A stretch of DNA of 64,000 nt from Dugong dugon (lineage: Eukaryota > Chordata > Mammalia > Sirenia > Dugongidae): assembly GCA_030035585.1 (NCBI GenBank), contig CM057461.1, positions 171,751,624 through 171,815,623 of the forward strand, in the 5' to 3' direction. A program made the position numbers and the translations under genes. Below, in pieces: positions 9,757 to 22,000 of this stretch (position 1 is its first letter; every line of letters starts with the position of its first letter). The notes beneath the pieces are model-generated. The model was not told the origin of the DNA. It was given only the letters and a program-made list of their open reading frames with translations, and did not search any database.

Positions 9757-11935
9757 TGTTTTTTAGTAAGAGCAATTATTTCAGCTTGTTGGGCTGAAGT
9801 AGCTTCAGGAAACGTTTAACTTCCAAGAACCTCAGTAGAGATCATGATGGCATATCCAGCCGGATAGCAAGAGCTAGTAGGATCAGGTTTCAAATAGGTG
9901 CCATCAAAACAAATAGAATTAAATTAGGATTAGCCAAAGGAGTTTCTCTTAAATCTTTTTGGGAAGTTAAAAGCTGTTCAGTTAAATTTAAGCAATCGCT
10001 AGTTGGGTAATCATTATTGCCAATTTCTGGAAGGAGAGTGGCAGGATTTAAACAAGCCACAGAATGTAGTCTAATATTAGGTGCGGCCAGGAGGAGCAGT
10101 TCATAGGAAGTGAGTTGACTGGCAGAAAGATGTTGGATCAAAGCAGAGTTAAGGATAGTAGATACTGTATGGGGAACACCAACATTTAGAAAATTTCCAA
10201 GCAGTATATCTATAGTGCTTTCAACTAGTTGGCTGTGGCAGCAACAGTCTTGAATTAGGGAGGGTGCCCTTTAGCTGTAAGATCAAGCTGCATGCTGTAA
10301 TAGCCTACTCGCCTCTGATATTCTCCATGTTTCTGGGTAAAAACTCCCAAAGCATTTCCAGAGACTTCATGTACAAACAGGGAAAAATCTAGGTGATAGT
10401 TAGAAAAGTCTAGTGCAGATGTGTTTCTTAGCGCTTCTTTTAGCTTAATTACAGCTTCCTGATTCTCCAGTGTAATTTGGAAAGAATCTGGTTCAGAGGC
10501 TTTCAAATGTTTATACAGGGGTTGGGCTAACAAGGAAATTAGGAATCTGAGTTCTACAGTAGCTGCAAAGCCCCAGAAACCCACATAATTTTTTCTTACT
10601 TTTGGGGATAGGAAAAGCAAAAAAAATGCTTATTTCCATTTAGAATCAATAGAAATGGCTTCTGCAGAAATTAAATAACCTAAATACTTAACATAAATCT
10701 GAGCTGATTGTAACTTTTCTTCAGAAACTTTATGCTCCCCAGCAGCCAGATATTTGAATAAGATTATGCTGTCATCTATGCAGGCTTGTTAGGAGTGTGA
10801 GCATATTAGCAAGTCATCAACATATTGCAGTAATTCAGATTCATTTTTGAATTATAAGGGATGTAAATCAGCATGGAGAATTTGGGAGAAGTAGATGGAA
10901 GATTCAGTAAATCTCTATGGCATTACTGTCCAAGTAAATTGTTGAGTCTCCTAAGTAAAAGCAAAAACATATTGGCTCTCAGGATGGACAGGAATACTGA
11001 AAAAAGCTCAACACAGATCAATTACAGTAAAATGCATATCATATGGAGGAACATTAGAAAGAAGCAAATGAGGGTTTGGAACTACTGGAAATCTGGGAAT
11101 AACAATGAGGCTGATAGCCTGCAAATCCTGAACAAACCTCCAGCCTCTGTTGTTTGGTTTCTTAGCAGGGAGTACAGGGATATTACAAGAGGTGGTGTGG
11201 GGAACAATTAATCCTTTAGAAAGGAAGTCCTTAATAACAGAGGCTAATCCCTCTTTAACTTCTAATTTAAGGGGGTATTGAGGGAGTCTCAGTAAAGGCT
11301 TAGAGGTGTCTACTTGAACCTTAATGGGTTCTGCTGATAAAAATCACCCTACGTCAGTAGGTGTGGTGGCCCAAAGGTTTCATAAATTAATGAAAAAGGT
11401 CAGAGAGAAATGGGTTAGAGAGGGTTAAACTGCCTTTGTGCATGATTAATGCTTGCAAACAGCAAGCAGCTTCTTCCCTTTGAATTAATTCTGATTCAGA
11501 TCTCTCATTAAGGGTTTTTTGGGGATTTGGAAAGCTCAGTAATATTTCTCCTTTTTCTGAAAATTGTTAATGGCAGGCTCATTTAGACAAAAGGTCATGG
11601 CCTAACAAATTAACAGGAGTATCAGGGCTAAGTAGGACCGAAGAATATTGGAGCAGGCTTTGAATGAGTCAGTCTGTTTTTCATTCGTAACCCCCACAAT
11701 TTTTGTAGTTTTAGTACTCTGGGGTAGGGGCTATTGTAAACAATTGGGATTAATGGCAGAAAGAGTGGAACAAGTGTCAATTAGAAATTTGCAAGGTTCT
11801 CCATTAATATACATGGTAGTTTCTCCTTGTGAATTTAATGCCACAAAGGAAAGCTCCCTGTTTTGTCCCCAGAGCCACTTCATTCCATATCTGGTTGAAG
11901 GGTCTCTCATTTAGACTGTTTATTTTGGTTGTTTT

Positions 11936-13828
11936 TCAGCTTATAGCAATCTTTTTTCTAACGCTAGGGTTTCTGCAATAATTGCAAGTTTTGAGTTTAG
12001 TGTTCCCAAAGGGATTGAGTTTACTTTGTTGATTAGGAGACTGTAATCAATGCAGTTGTCCGGCCATTAATTTATTTGCTTTAATATTTGTTTAGTCTTC
12101 AAGTTCTGGGAAAATTTGTGAGCTAAATTGTCCAGCTCAGCAATAGGAGCTGCTTTCCAATCTAGTCAACACCACTTTACTAGGGCAGAAAGTTCAGGTT
12201 TGAGGCCAGAGATGAAAACTGCATTAAAAACTCCTTGTGATGATTAAGGTTATGTGTCAACTTGGCTGGGCCATGATTCTCAGTGATTTCACGGTTGTAT
12301 TATGTTGTGATCATTTCCCTGATGAGATTTGATATAATGTGATCACCTCCATGATGGAATCTGCTGTGAGTAGCCATTCAATTGAAAACGAGTTTCTTTG
12401 GGAGTGTGGCCTGCACTGAATAGAAGTGGACATTCTGGCAAGGCCATGGGCTTTTGCTCGTTCGGCATCCTGCAGCTGGCTCCTGTTCATCTGACCTGCG
12501 GTTCGTGGGACTTGAGCTAGCAGCTTACCTGTGGTCTCACCTGCCAATTTTGAGATTCATTGATCTTTGAAGCCTGTGAACAAGAGCCCTGCTCTCTGAC
12601 CTGCTGATCTTGGGTTAGCCAACCCCTGCAGTTACATAAATCAGGAGAAACCTTTATCCTGACCCACAGACTTAAGACATTCCAGCTTCTACAACCATGT
12701 GAGTCATTTCCTTGAAATAAATCCCTCTATATATATACTTATATGCTTTACTGGTTTTGCTTCTTTAGAGAACCCAGCCTAAGACACTCCTGTAGCCCCA
12801 GGGGATGATGGAGCAATCCCAAAATGTTCAGCAAACCTTTGAAATAATGTGGTCTGGTAATCAAAGACATTTTTGTCTTGGTTTTGTATGCAAGAGTGAA
12901 TTTCTGTCCAATCTATTAGTGGAGGAAAAGCGTTTGGAATGGCCTCTAGCAATCTTTCACTGAAAGCCCAAAAATCTTCTAACAGTTTGGGTGGCTCTTC
13001 TGTTTAGGTCTAGAGCAAACTGTCTTTGGGATTTCTCCATTCAGCCTGTCCTAACCATAATTGGGCCTCCCCTAGCCTAGTTACTATGTGGACTGGTTGG
13101 TACAAATCAGGGAGTCCTGAATGGTAAGCCTCAACAAGGATTCTAAATTCCTCAGCAAACTTGTAAGGATCCTTCTGGGGTTTTGGGAAATCTTTAGCAA
13201 TTTTATGTAATTCTGAGCATGTCTATGGGGTAATAGTAATATAGGGAGAATACTCAATATCCACACTGGGATAGATTTTAAAAGACATCTTGGGAGTAGG
13301 CTTTATATTCCCAGTAGATTCTTTAGGGAAAAAGGAAAGTTCAGGCAAAGGGTTAGTGTTATTAGAGGAATCTTTAGTGGTATCAGAGAAGTAAGAAGGC
13401 AGAGGAGTACACAAATGAGAGGTGGTCAGCAAAGGAGCAGAATATTCTGGGACAGCTTGTGTGGCTGGAACAGAAATCTCACATTGCAATTCCTTATTTT
13501 GTTTAGTTAATTCAGAAATATTTTCCTATTGAGAAGCTATTTTACTTTTATCATGTGTTCTAGAAGCTTTGAAATACCAATTAAAATAAGCATCTTATTA
13601 TTTCTGTTTAATTTGGGAGCTCTTCTTTTCTAATGTGCTGTGCAGAAAACTCAATTTAGATCATTAAAATGAACCAAAAAGTGGCCACATGCTTTCCAGA
13701 CCATCCTTAGTGAGATTATGTCAAGCAGCTAGGTACAAGCAGGTAGCAGAGCCATAGTATTCATCTATGTATCAAACAGGGCTCCCAGAAAGGAATTCCA
13801 CATTGCCCCTAGCTATTGCATTCCCCAT
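11936..13828 (-). pseudogene. ERV gag remnant
   Basis: Minus strand. The likely start is an ATG at 13,826-13,828 opening M-G-N, the Met-Gly context of myristoylated gag matrix proteins. A proline/serine-rich region follows (13,223-13,489), then capsid pieces: HSGLPDLYQPVH-like and TRLGEAQLWLGQAEW (13,040-13,130), QTTLFQRFAEHFG, resembling the major homology region (about 12,810-12,860), and ISGLKPELSALVKW with ELDNLAHKF (12,110-12,215). A degenerate zinc knuckle at about 11,935-11,980 keeps its three Cys positions (CNYC...DC) but lacks the His. Stops occur from the matrix region onward. A solo LTR splits the capsid region. Confidence 0.78.
12236..12786 (+). mobile_element. Solo LTR, ERVL-like, inserted in ERV gag
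   Basis: Begins TGTGATGATTAAGGTTATGT, contains GTCAACTTGGCTGGGCCATG and CTTGAAATAAATCCCTC (AATAAA polyadenylation signal), and ends AACCCAGCCTAAGACA. It is flanked by a 5-bp duplication CTCCT (12,231-12,235 and 12,787-12,791). The wording matches the MLT2/ERVL class of LTR. Related minus-strand copies lie at 44,637-45,282 and 63,452-64,000. Confidence 0.82.
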
Positions 13829-14164
13829 TTTCAAAGAAGGTTCAAGTTTGTTCAAAGTTTAGGACTCTCAGGCTCAACAAAATCTTATGGAGCCTGAGAT
13901 TCCACAAACTCAAAAACTTCTAGGACAGCAATTTGCCAATTTGCCCAGAACCTCTCACTACTGCTACTAACAGAGGCAAAATCTTGCAAGAACAAAACCA
14001 GAACAAAATGAAGCAAATCCTTCAATAAATCTCAAGGAGCGCAACACAAGAAAGCGGCTTACCTTAGCAACTCCCAAGAGCCTGTGGAGATGGAAGAGCT
14101 GAATGGCTCGTGCTGGCACTGGAACTCTGGGTCCTCAATCCATTGGGGTCACTGGAGTTAAACT

Positions 14165-14578
14165 GCCTTTGAATCCCACAGTTTCTGCTAAAATTAAAGC
14201 AGAGTTTTACTGAAGGAATAAAGCAATCCAAATTGGGCAGCCCTTTGCGAGGATTCACCAAAGTACTCCAGCTAAAGGAATTTTTCACAGAGTGTAAATA
14301 CAGAAAATCCAGGAACTTATAAGAAAAAAGCTTTGATTAGTTGATATTTACAAAGTCATGCTTTAACAGATACCAGATAATTATGAGATCCGTTACCATT
14401 GTTTAAGACTGTTAACTTCTTGCTAATTTATGGATATTTTGAGGGACAGCCTGAGTGAATATCCTTTCTGGGAGTATACTGTGAGAGGAAGGGAGGGGAG
14501 AGGAGGGGAGCTTGCAGGTTCCTGAAGTATTCTGGCTAGCTGATTTTCGAGAGACAGCTCAGAGTGAGCAGTAAACAT
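14165..14578 (-). mobile_element. 5' LTR of the class I provirus (approximate limits)
   Basis: On the minus strand the segment opens near TGTTTACTGCTCACTCTGAG, includes a C-rich stretch (14,490-14,515 on the plus strand is GAGGGGAGAGGAGGGGAG) and, toward its end, TTGCTTTATTCCTTCAGTAA, the usual layout of a gammaretroviral U3-R-U5. The gag start lies about 340 bases beyond. Exact ends, the polyadenylation signal and the primer-binding site could not be fixed. Confidence 0.5.
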
Positions 14579-14596
14579 TAAAAATAGAATCTGGCT

Positions 14597-15118
14597 ATCT
14601 TAGCTATCTTGTGCTGCTGTAACAAAAATACCACAAGTGGATGGCTATAACAAACAGAAATTTATTCTCTCACATTTAGGAGGTTGGAAGTCCAAATGCA
14701 GGGTGTCAGCTCTGGGGGATGCCTTTCTCTGTCTGTTGGCTCTGGGCAAAGATCCTTACCATCAATCTACCCCTGGTCAAGGAGATTTTCAGCATCGGGA
14801 CCCTGGCTCCAAAGGATGCGTGCTCCTGGTTCTTCTTGCTTGGTGTTAATGAGGTCCCCATGTCTCTCTGCTCACTTCTCTCTTTTATATCTCAACAGAG
14901 ACTGACTTCAGACACAACTTAATCCTGTAAATTGAGTCCTGCATCATTAGCATAACTGCTGCTAATCCAACCTCATTAACATCACAGAGGTAGGATTTAT
15001 AACACATAGGAAAATAACATCAGATGACAAAATGGTGGACAATCACGAAACACTGGGAATCATGAACTAGCCAAGCCAACACATACTCTTTTGAAAGAAC
15101 ACAATTCTATCCATAACA
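14597..15118 (-). mobile_element. MaLR-type solo LTR, copy 1
   Basis: Minus-strand LTR of the same family as those at 16.2, 29.3, 55.7 and 58.5 kb: GTGCTGCTGTAACAAAAATA, CCACAAGTGGATGGCTATAA and AGAAATTTATTCTCTCACAT at its 3' end, and CTGGGAATCATGAACTAG with ACACAATTCTATCCATAACA at its 5' end. No internal MaLR sequence. Confidence 0.85.
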
Positions 15119-15208
15119 CTGCCCTACATCTTTGACAGAAATGTCTCCTTTTGCCAAGTACCTAGATTTTTGGCCTCCTTCACAAGTCCAAATGTCATAA
15201 TGTTCACC

Positions 15209-15427
15209 TACCATATTTCCATGCAAATAACGCACACCTTCTGTGTTTGCTTGTCAGCTGCGCCCTCCTCCCATGAGATATTTTTGTAAGCATACCTTGC
15301 TAATTTTTTCACAGCAACATGTAGAAGAGGATTGTCATGGTGGTGCTTGTGAGGGTGTCTCACAGCGGGGGAGGTGCAGCTGGCAAACAAATGCAGAGGT
15401 GTGCATTATTTGCATAAAAATAAAGTA
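15209..15427. mobile_element. MITE-like palindromic element, copy 1
   Basis: About 70-bp terminal inverted repeats. The left end is CCATATTTCCATGCAAATAA and the complement of the right end is CTTTATTTTTATGCAAATAA; both continue into GCACACC..., a GTTTGCTTG/GTTTGTTTG motif and a C-rich block. The element is flanked by TA on both sides. A second copy lies at 33,605-33,822. No transposase is encoded. The family name is not known to me. Confidence 0.75.
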
Positions 15428-16197
15428 TACTTATAGAGATTGATGACTGACATAGACTTCTCACCACTCTTTACTTGGAGTCCTAGTTATTTTGTGCAAG
15501 TTCAAAGAAGAAGTCAGTGCAGCATTTTGAGACAGTACTGGTTGTGATTTAAGAAGAATTAATTCAAAGGTAAAGGCTTTGAGAGAGATGTATGCTCTCG
15601 TAGAAGAGTAATATTTTATAAATGCTAATCAGTTTCTCACAAACCTAAGTGCGTTAATCTCTGATCTTCAGAAAGTTATACTTTCTAGTTATTAATAACT
15701 CTGAAGTACAGACACTCAAAATATTATATTAATATAAGGAAACCTCACAGAAGAAAAGATTTCCACTGTGTCACTATAGGAACTACTAAGGTTCATTTCG
15801 CCTAGAAGACTATCAATCAGTAATTCTCTGAATTTATTTGGCATGCAATTTCCTTCTGGTATATAAAATGAATAGCATGTTAGATTTGTATAGCTAATAC
15901 AAAAAATAGCAAGTAATCTCTATTTAAATAAGGTCCATTCCATTGAAAGAGTGATATTTCAGAACTGCAGTCTGCTTTGTAGCTTATAAAGTAGAAAATC
16001 ATTGGTGCTTTACTGAAAGGTGTTGGATATTTTATCATTGTTGTTACTGAGAAAGTATTTTTATTCCTTCAGTAGAATCATTACTTCATCATTCCGTCTC
16101 ACTGAGGATTTGAAGTAACTATTCCATGGAGAAGTATCATGGAGAAGAGGCCACAAGGCTGAATGTATTTCAGGTTCCAAAACACTTAAACAGTTCG
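15428..16197. other. Single-copy DNA
   Basis: AT-rich sequence with no recognised repeat or coding exon. Confidence 0.45.
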
Positions 16198-16732
16198 TCT
16201 TATTCATCTAGTGCTGCTATAACAGAAATACCACAAGTGGACAGCTTTAACAAAGAGAAATTTATTTTCTCATGGTTGAGGAGGCTAGAAGTCTGAATTC
16301 AGGATGTTAGATCCAGGGGAAGGCTTTCTCTCTCTGTTGGCTCTAGAGGAATGTCCTTCTCATTAGTCTTCCCCTTGACTAGGAGCTTCTTGGAGAAAGG
16401 AACCCTGGGTCTAAAGATGCACTCTGCTGCCGGCACTGCTTTCTTGATGGTATGAGGTCCCCAACTCTCTGCTTGCTTCCCTTTCCTTTTATCTCCTGTA
16501 AGATAAAAGGTGGTGCAGGCCACATCCCAGGGAAACTCCCTTTACATTGGATCAGGGATGTGACCTGAGCAAGGGTGTTACATCCCACCCTAATCCTCTT
16601 TAACCACAGGCGGAGACTATGATTTGTAACACATAGGAAAATCACAAAATGGAGGACAAGCACACAATACTGGGAATCATGGCCTAACCAAGTTGACACA
16701 TATTTTAGAGGGACACAATTCAATCCATGACA
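16198..16732 (-). mobile_element. MaLR-type solo LTR, copy 2
   Basis: Same family and orientation as copy 1. It starts TCTTATTCATCTAGTGCTGC and ends ACACAATTCAATCCATGACA. It includes the CACAAAATGGAGGACAAG and GTGGTGCAGGCCACA blocks shared with the 29.3-kb copy. Confidence 0.88.
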
Positions 16733-17761
16733 CGTTCATATAGCAGAAAAACTATTTCAAAAGGTAAAATTTGATTGTGTGTAATCTTGTGGTCAATTTC
16801 CTGTGATAGTTTCTTGTATTGAGCACTCTTATAAATCCAAGCATGCCTAGATATGCAAGTGCTTACCTTGAGGACGAAGCAATAAATGCTAAGGAGGAAA
16901 AGAAATCCTGGACACTGATCCTGGGAAATGATACTATTTCAAGAAAACGTATATAGGTGTTCTTTTTAAAATTATTATTGTTTTTATTTACCTAGTGATT
17001 TTCCTTTGAAGTAAAAAAATACTGCATGATAATTATTAAACAAAACTTATTAAGTATCAACTACATAGAATACATTCTAAGTGTTTCAGAAGATGCAAAA
17101 AATGATTAAGACAGTTTCTCTCTTTATGAATTTTTTTGTTTAAATCAATAAACGTGAATATAAAGCAGCCCATGCAGCCAAGAAAGCTTCTAGTATATTA
17201 TTGTTCTCCTTTGGAGGTTTTCCTTTAACCAGTGCCATTAATTACACTCAGAAAATAGTGGTTCTGTGCTCTTTATTTATCCTTTTAGACAATTTCCCCA
17301 GCTCCGTGCTCATCTTTTTGAAATCCGATTGATAGGACCCATCTCCTGTGATCTGTCTCAGTGCTAGCCCCACTTTAAACCATAGATGAGTCAGCAACCC
17401 CCAGACATCAAATTCCCATCGTGTCTTTCCTCTAGCTCATTTGTCTTCCTCAAAAGTGCCTAGGCCATTATAAGTCATGGATTTCAGTGACAAGCCTGCC
17501 ACTGCCACCAATAAGAATAATCATGAGGGCTCAAATGGTCGGTCAGACCAATGCAAAATTCAAATTTGACACAGCACAAAGCTTCACTAATGATTGACAA
17601 AGTATCCTAGGCAGGAACAACCACATATGTCAGTCCCTAAACTTGTCAAATTCAACTTTTGAGTCCCGTTTTCCATATTGAGATGTGTTTTGATTTCAGA
17701 GTGAGACAAGTTAATTGTGTGTGAAACAAGTTAGATAAGGCAGCTATTAATTTGAAAGATT
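16733..17761. other. Single-copy DNA
   Basis: No recognised repeat. The segment 17,210-17,660 is less AT-rich than its surroundings but has no splice-flanked frame I would call. Confidence 0.45.
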
Positions 17762-17915
17762 ACAGTGGTTAAGAGCTACGGCTGCTAACCAAAAGGTTGG
17801 CAGTTTGAATCCACCAGCAGCTCCTTGGAAGCCCTATGGGGCAGTTCTACTCTGTCCTATAAGGTCGCTATGAGTAGGAATCGACTTGATGGCAACAGTT
17901 TTGGTCTGGTTAGTT
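17762..17915 (+). mobile_element. AfroSINE, short form, 5'-clipped
   Basis: Begins inside the head (ACAGTGGTTAAGAGCTACGG) and continues through GGCAGTTTGAATCCACCAGC, CCCTATGGGGCAGTTCTACT and GAGTAGGAATCGACTTGATG. Confidence 0.9.
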
Positions 17916-18356
17916 TTATAGGCTTATATGCCGTGTTAGTCTGAGCCCTCTCCTGGCTACATTACACATTTCATTCCTCAGTGCAGCTGCAGGAGTACAT
18001 TGCATATCTATCCAAAATAACCAGAGTGAAAACCCAAATACAACCTACTGAAAATGCAATTAGATCAGTATTCAGGATAGAGTAACTCCTACAAGATCCA
18101 GAGCCAATGCATTCATTTATGAGAAGAGATTTACTAAGTTTGAAGACTGACTTTGATGAACCAATTAGACTCAAATGGCTAGTGATGGATAGGGTGACTA
18201 TAAATCATCATGCAAACTGGGACTCAGTTGACATAAATTTGGGCTCAATTAATAGTTACGCAGGGATAATACACATAAATGTGTGTCACTTTTGCTACTG
18301 GCCTCCTGCTACGGTTACTACCCATTTCTGTAGACTAAGCCCACTCTTCCAGATAG
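17916..18356. other. Single-copy DNA
   Basis: Nothing recognised. A 90-codon open frame at 18,107-18,379 has no recognisable motif and runs into a MIR. Confidence 0.4.
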
Positions 18357-18545
18357 ACCACTTGACTCTGTGGCATTGAACAAGTTGTTAACCTCTCTGT
18401 GCCCAGTTTTCTCATCTATAAAATGAAATAAAAATAGTATGTACCTCAATGGGTTGTTAGGATTAGATGGAGTAATACATGTAAAAGGAAGAGAAGAATA
18501 TCTCACACATAAGAGCTAATTAAAAGAATAAAATGATGATGATGA
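18357..18545 (+). mobile_element. MIR SINE
   Basis: Matches the ancient mammalian MIR core: GAACAAGTTGTTAACCTCTC, GTTTTCTCATCTATAAAATG, GGGTTGTTAGGATTAGATGG, AGTAATACATGTAAAAGG. Diverged, as expected for a pre-eutherian repeat. Ends in a short GATGAT run. Confidence 0.85.
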
Positions 18546-19021
18546 TTACTATGGACATATTGAGTATGAATGTTTGAAGATTATAAACTTCTGCAAAAAT
18601 CATCTTTTCACCTCATTTGTCTCACAGAATATTTTATTTATGCATGGAGGGTTCAGTATTCATTAGCATGCTAGCAATTTCTCCCTGAGCTTTGATTAAA
18701 AGTAGCACATTTACAAAAATGATAGGCCATGTTTTTCATTAAATTTATTCAGTATTTCAGCCATAGTATAGACTGACATTTGAGCTCCTTTGAAAAAAAC
18801 TATATCATGTTTCTGCTTCTGAAATTCTCGTGAACCCTTATAACTCTAGACAGTAAATTGGTGTCATTCTTCAGCAACTTTGTCATCTCAAGATTTTGAA
18901 GGGTCTTAAGTCTTCCTTTGTTCTACCACAGTGTGCACATCTCCAAAATCATGTAGGCAATAATATGTTACTCATACTTCATTTATTTCAAAAATGAACT
19001 GAGGTAGCTCATCTGATGTTT
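18546..19021. other. Single-copy AT-rich DNA
   Basis: No repeat or gene recognised. Confidence 0.4.
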
Positions 19022-22000
19022 GCTGTTGTTGTTGTTAGCTGCAGTCCAGTCGTTTCCAACTCATAGCAACGCTATGTACAACAGAACGAAACACCGCCTG
19101 GTCCTGCACCATCCTCACAATTGTTCTTATGCTTGAGCTCACTGTTGCAGCCACTATGTCAATCCATCTTGTTGAGGGTCATTGTCTTTTTCACTGACCC
19201 TCTACTTTGCCAAGCATGATGTCCTTCTCCAGGGAATGGTCCCTCCTGATAACATATCCAAACTATGGGAGACGAAGTCTTGTCTTCCTTGCTTCTGAGG
19301 AGCATTCTGGCTGTACTTCTTCAAAGACAATTTGTTTGTTCTTCTGGAAGTCCATGATATATTCAGTATTCTTAGACAACACCATAATTCAAAGGCATCA
19401 ATTTTTCTTCCATCTTCTTTATTCATTGTCCAGCTTTCACCTGACTGTGCAGTAATTGAAAACACCATGGCTTGAGTCAGGCACACCTTAGTCCTTAAAG
19501 TGACATCTTTGCTTTTTAACACTTCGAGGAGATCTTTTGCATCAGATTTTCCCAATGAATTGCATCGTTTGATTTCTTGACTGCTGCTTCCGTGGGTGTT
19601 GATGTGGATCCAAGTAAAATGAAATCCTTGACAACTTCAGTCTTTTCTCCGTTTATCATGATGTTGCTTATTGGTCCAGCTGTGAGGATTTTTGTTCTTT
19701 ATGTTAAAGTGTAATCCATACTGAAGGCTGTAGTCTTTGATCTTCATCAATAAGTGCTTAAGTCCTCTTCACTTCTAGCAAGCAAAGCTGTGTCATCTGC
19801 ATATCGAAGCTTGTTAATGATTCTCCCTCTGATCCTGATGCTGCATTCTCCTTCATACAGTCCAGCTTCTCTGATTATTCTCTCAGCACACAGATTGAAT
19901 AAGTATGGTGAAAGGATACAACCCTGACACACATCTTCCCTGATTTTAAACCACTCAGCATCCCCTTGTTCTGTTTGAATGACTGCCTCTTGGTCTACGT
20001 ACAGGTTCTGCATGAGCACAATTCTTCACAATGTTATCCGTAATTTGTTATGATCCACACAGTCTAATGCATTTGCATAGTCAATAAAACACAGATAAAC
20101 ATCTTTCTGGTAATCTCCACTGTCAGCCAAAATCCATCTGACATCAGTAATGATATCCCTTGTTTCACGTCCTGTTCTGAATCTGGCTTGAATTTCTGGC
20201 AGTTGTCTGTCGATGTAGTGCTGCAACCACTTTTGAATGGTCTTCAGCAAAATTTTACTTGCGTGTGATATTAATGATATAGTTTCATAATTTCCACATC
20301 CTGTCGGATCACCTTTGTTTGGAATAGGCCCATATATGGGTCTCTTGCAGTCAGTTGGCCAGGTAGCAGTCTTCCAAATTTCTCGGCATAGACCAGTGAG
20401 CACTTCCAACGCTGTAGCTGTTTGTTGAAACATCTCCGTTGGTATTCCATCATTTCCTGGAGCCCTGTTTTTCCCCAATGCCTTCAGTGCAGCTTGGACT
20501 TCTTCCTTCAGTACCGTCTGTTCTTGATCATATGATCCCTCTTGAAATGGTTGAACATCAACCAATTCTCTTTGGTACAGTGACTCCATGTATTCCTTCC
20601 ACCTTCTTTTGATGCTTCCTGTGTCATTTAATATTTTCTCCGTAGAATCCTTCAATATTGCAATTTGAGGCTTGAATTTTTTCTTCAGTTCTTTCAGCTT
20701 GAGAAGTGCCAAGCATGTTCTTCCCTTTTGGTTTTCTATCTCCAGGTCGTTGCACACTTCATTATAATACTTTACTTTGTCTTTTCAAGCTACCCTTTGA
20801 AAACTTCTGTTCAGCTCTTTTACTTCATCATTTCTTCCTTTTGCTTTAGCTACTCTACTTTTAAGAGCAACTTTCAGAGTCTCTTCTGACATTCATTTTG
20901 GTCTTTTCTTTCTTTCCTGTCTTTTTAACGGCCTCTTGGTTTCTTCAGATATGATGTTCTTGATGTCATTCCACAACTCATCTGATCTTTGGTCATTAGA
21001 GTTTAATAAGTGAAATCTGTTCTTGAGATGGTCTCTAAATTCAGATGGAATATACTCAAGGTCATATTTTTGTTCTCATGGACTTATTCTAATTTGCTTC
21101 TGCTTTAACTTGAACTTACATATGAGCAATTGATAGTCTGCTCCACAATCGGCCCCTAGCTTTGTTCTGACTGATGATATTGAGCTTTTCCATCACCTCT
21201 TTCCACAGATGTTGCCAATTTTAATTCCTGTGCATTCCATTTGTTGAGTTCCACATGTATAGTTGCTGTTTATGTTAGTGAAAAAAAGTATTTGTGATGA
21301 AGAGGTCATTGGTCTTGCAAAATTCTATCTTGTGATCTCTAGAATAGTTTTCATCACCAAGGCCATATTTTCCAACTACTGTTCCTTCTTCTTTGTTTCC
21401 AACCTTAGCATCCCAATCACCAGTAATTATCAATGCATCTTGATTGCATGTTGGATCAACTTCAAACTGCAAAAGTTTGTAAAAATCTTCAATTTCCTCA
21501 TCTTTGGCCTTAGAAGTCAGTGTGTAAATTTGAATAATACTCATATTAAGTGGTCTTCCTTGTAGGCGAAAGGATATAATCCTATCATTGACAGCATTGT
21601 ACTTCAGGATAAAACTTGAAATCTTCTTTTTCACGATGAATGCAATGCCATGCCTCTTCAATTTGTCGTTTCTGGCATACTATAACCATAGAAGTGTCCG
21701 ATTCAAAATGGCCAATACCAGTCCATTTCAGCTCACTAATGCCTAAGATATCCATGTTTGTGTATTCCATTTTATTTTTGATGATTTCCAATTTTCCTAG
21801 AGTCATACTTTGTACATTCCACATTCCAATTATTAATGGATATTTGCAGCTATTTATTCTCATTTTGTGTTGTGCCACATTAGCAAACGAAGATCCTGAA
21901 AACTTGACTCCATCCACGTCATTAAAGTCAATTCTACTTTGAGGAGGTAGCTCTTCCCCAGTCATATTCTGAGTGCCCTCCAACCTGAAGGGCTCATCTT

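Larger units (their letters stand above)
9305..11935 (-). pseudogene. ERV pol remnant: protease, RT, RNase H
   Basis: From high to low coordinates: protease around 11,765-11,785 (LIDTCSTLSAIN; the D-T-G active site reads D-T-C); RT fingers about 11,070-11,220 (PVLPAKKP, FVQDLQAI, PVVPNPHLLL); RT palm with an unmutated YVDD box at 10,813-10,824 (QYVDDLLIC); RT connection 10,255-10,620 (GFWGFAA, FSLFVHEVSG, GVFTQKHG); RNase H start about 9,890-10,141 (LTSYELLLLAAPNI, CLNPATLLP) with the DG of the first active-site motif shifted out of frame at about 9,905; TSAQQAEIIAL near 9,760-9,785; and, beyond the SINEs, FGMLWKQRGFLTS and VIKIQAHQPKG at 9,350-9,527. Numerous stops make it non-functional. 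Confidence 0.87.
9305..14578 (-). mobile_element. Class I (gammaretrovirus-like) endogenous provirus, 3' part lost
   Basis: Reading on the minus strand from high to low coordinates: LTR (about 14,578-14,165), leader, gag (13,828 to about 11,950), protease, RT, and RNase H to 9,305. Integrase, env and a 3' LTR are not seen; the plus-strand MLT1 LTR lies directly beyond. A solo LTR (12,236-12,786) interrupts gag and two AfroSINE pieces (9,529-9,756) interrupt RNase H. All genes carry stops and frameshifts, so it is defective. Class I is inferred from the order and wording of the pol motifs. Confidence 0.85.
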
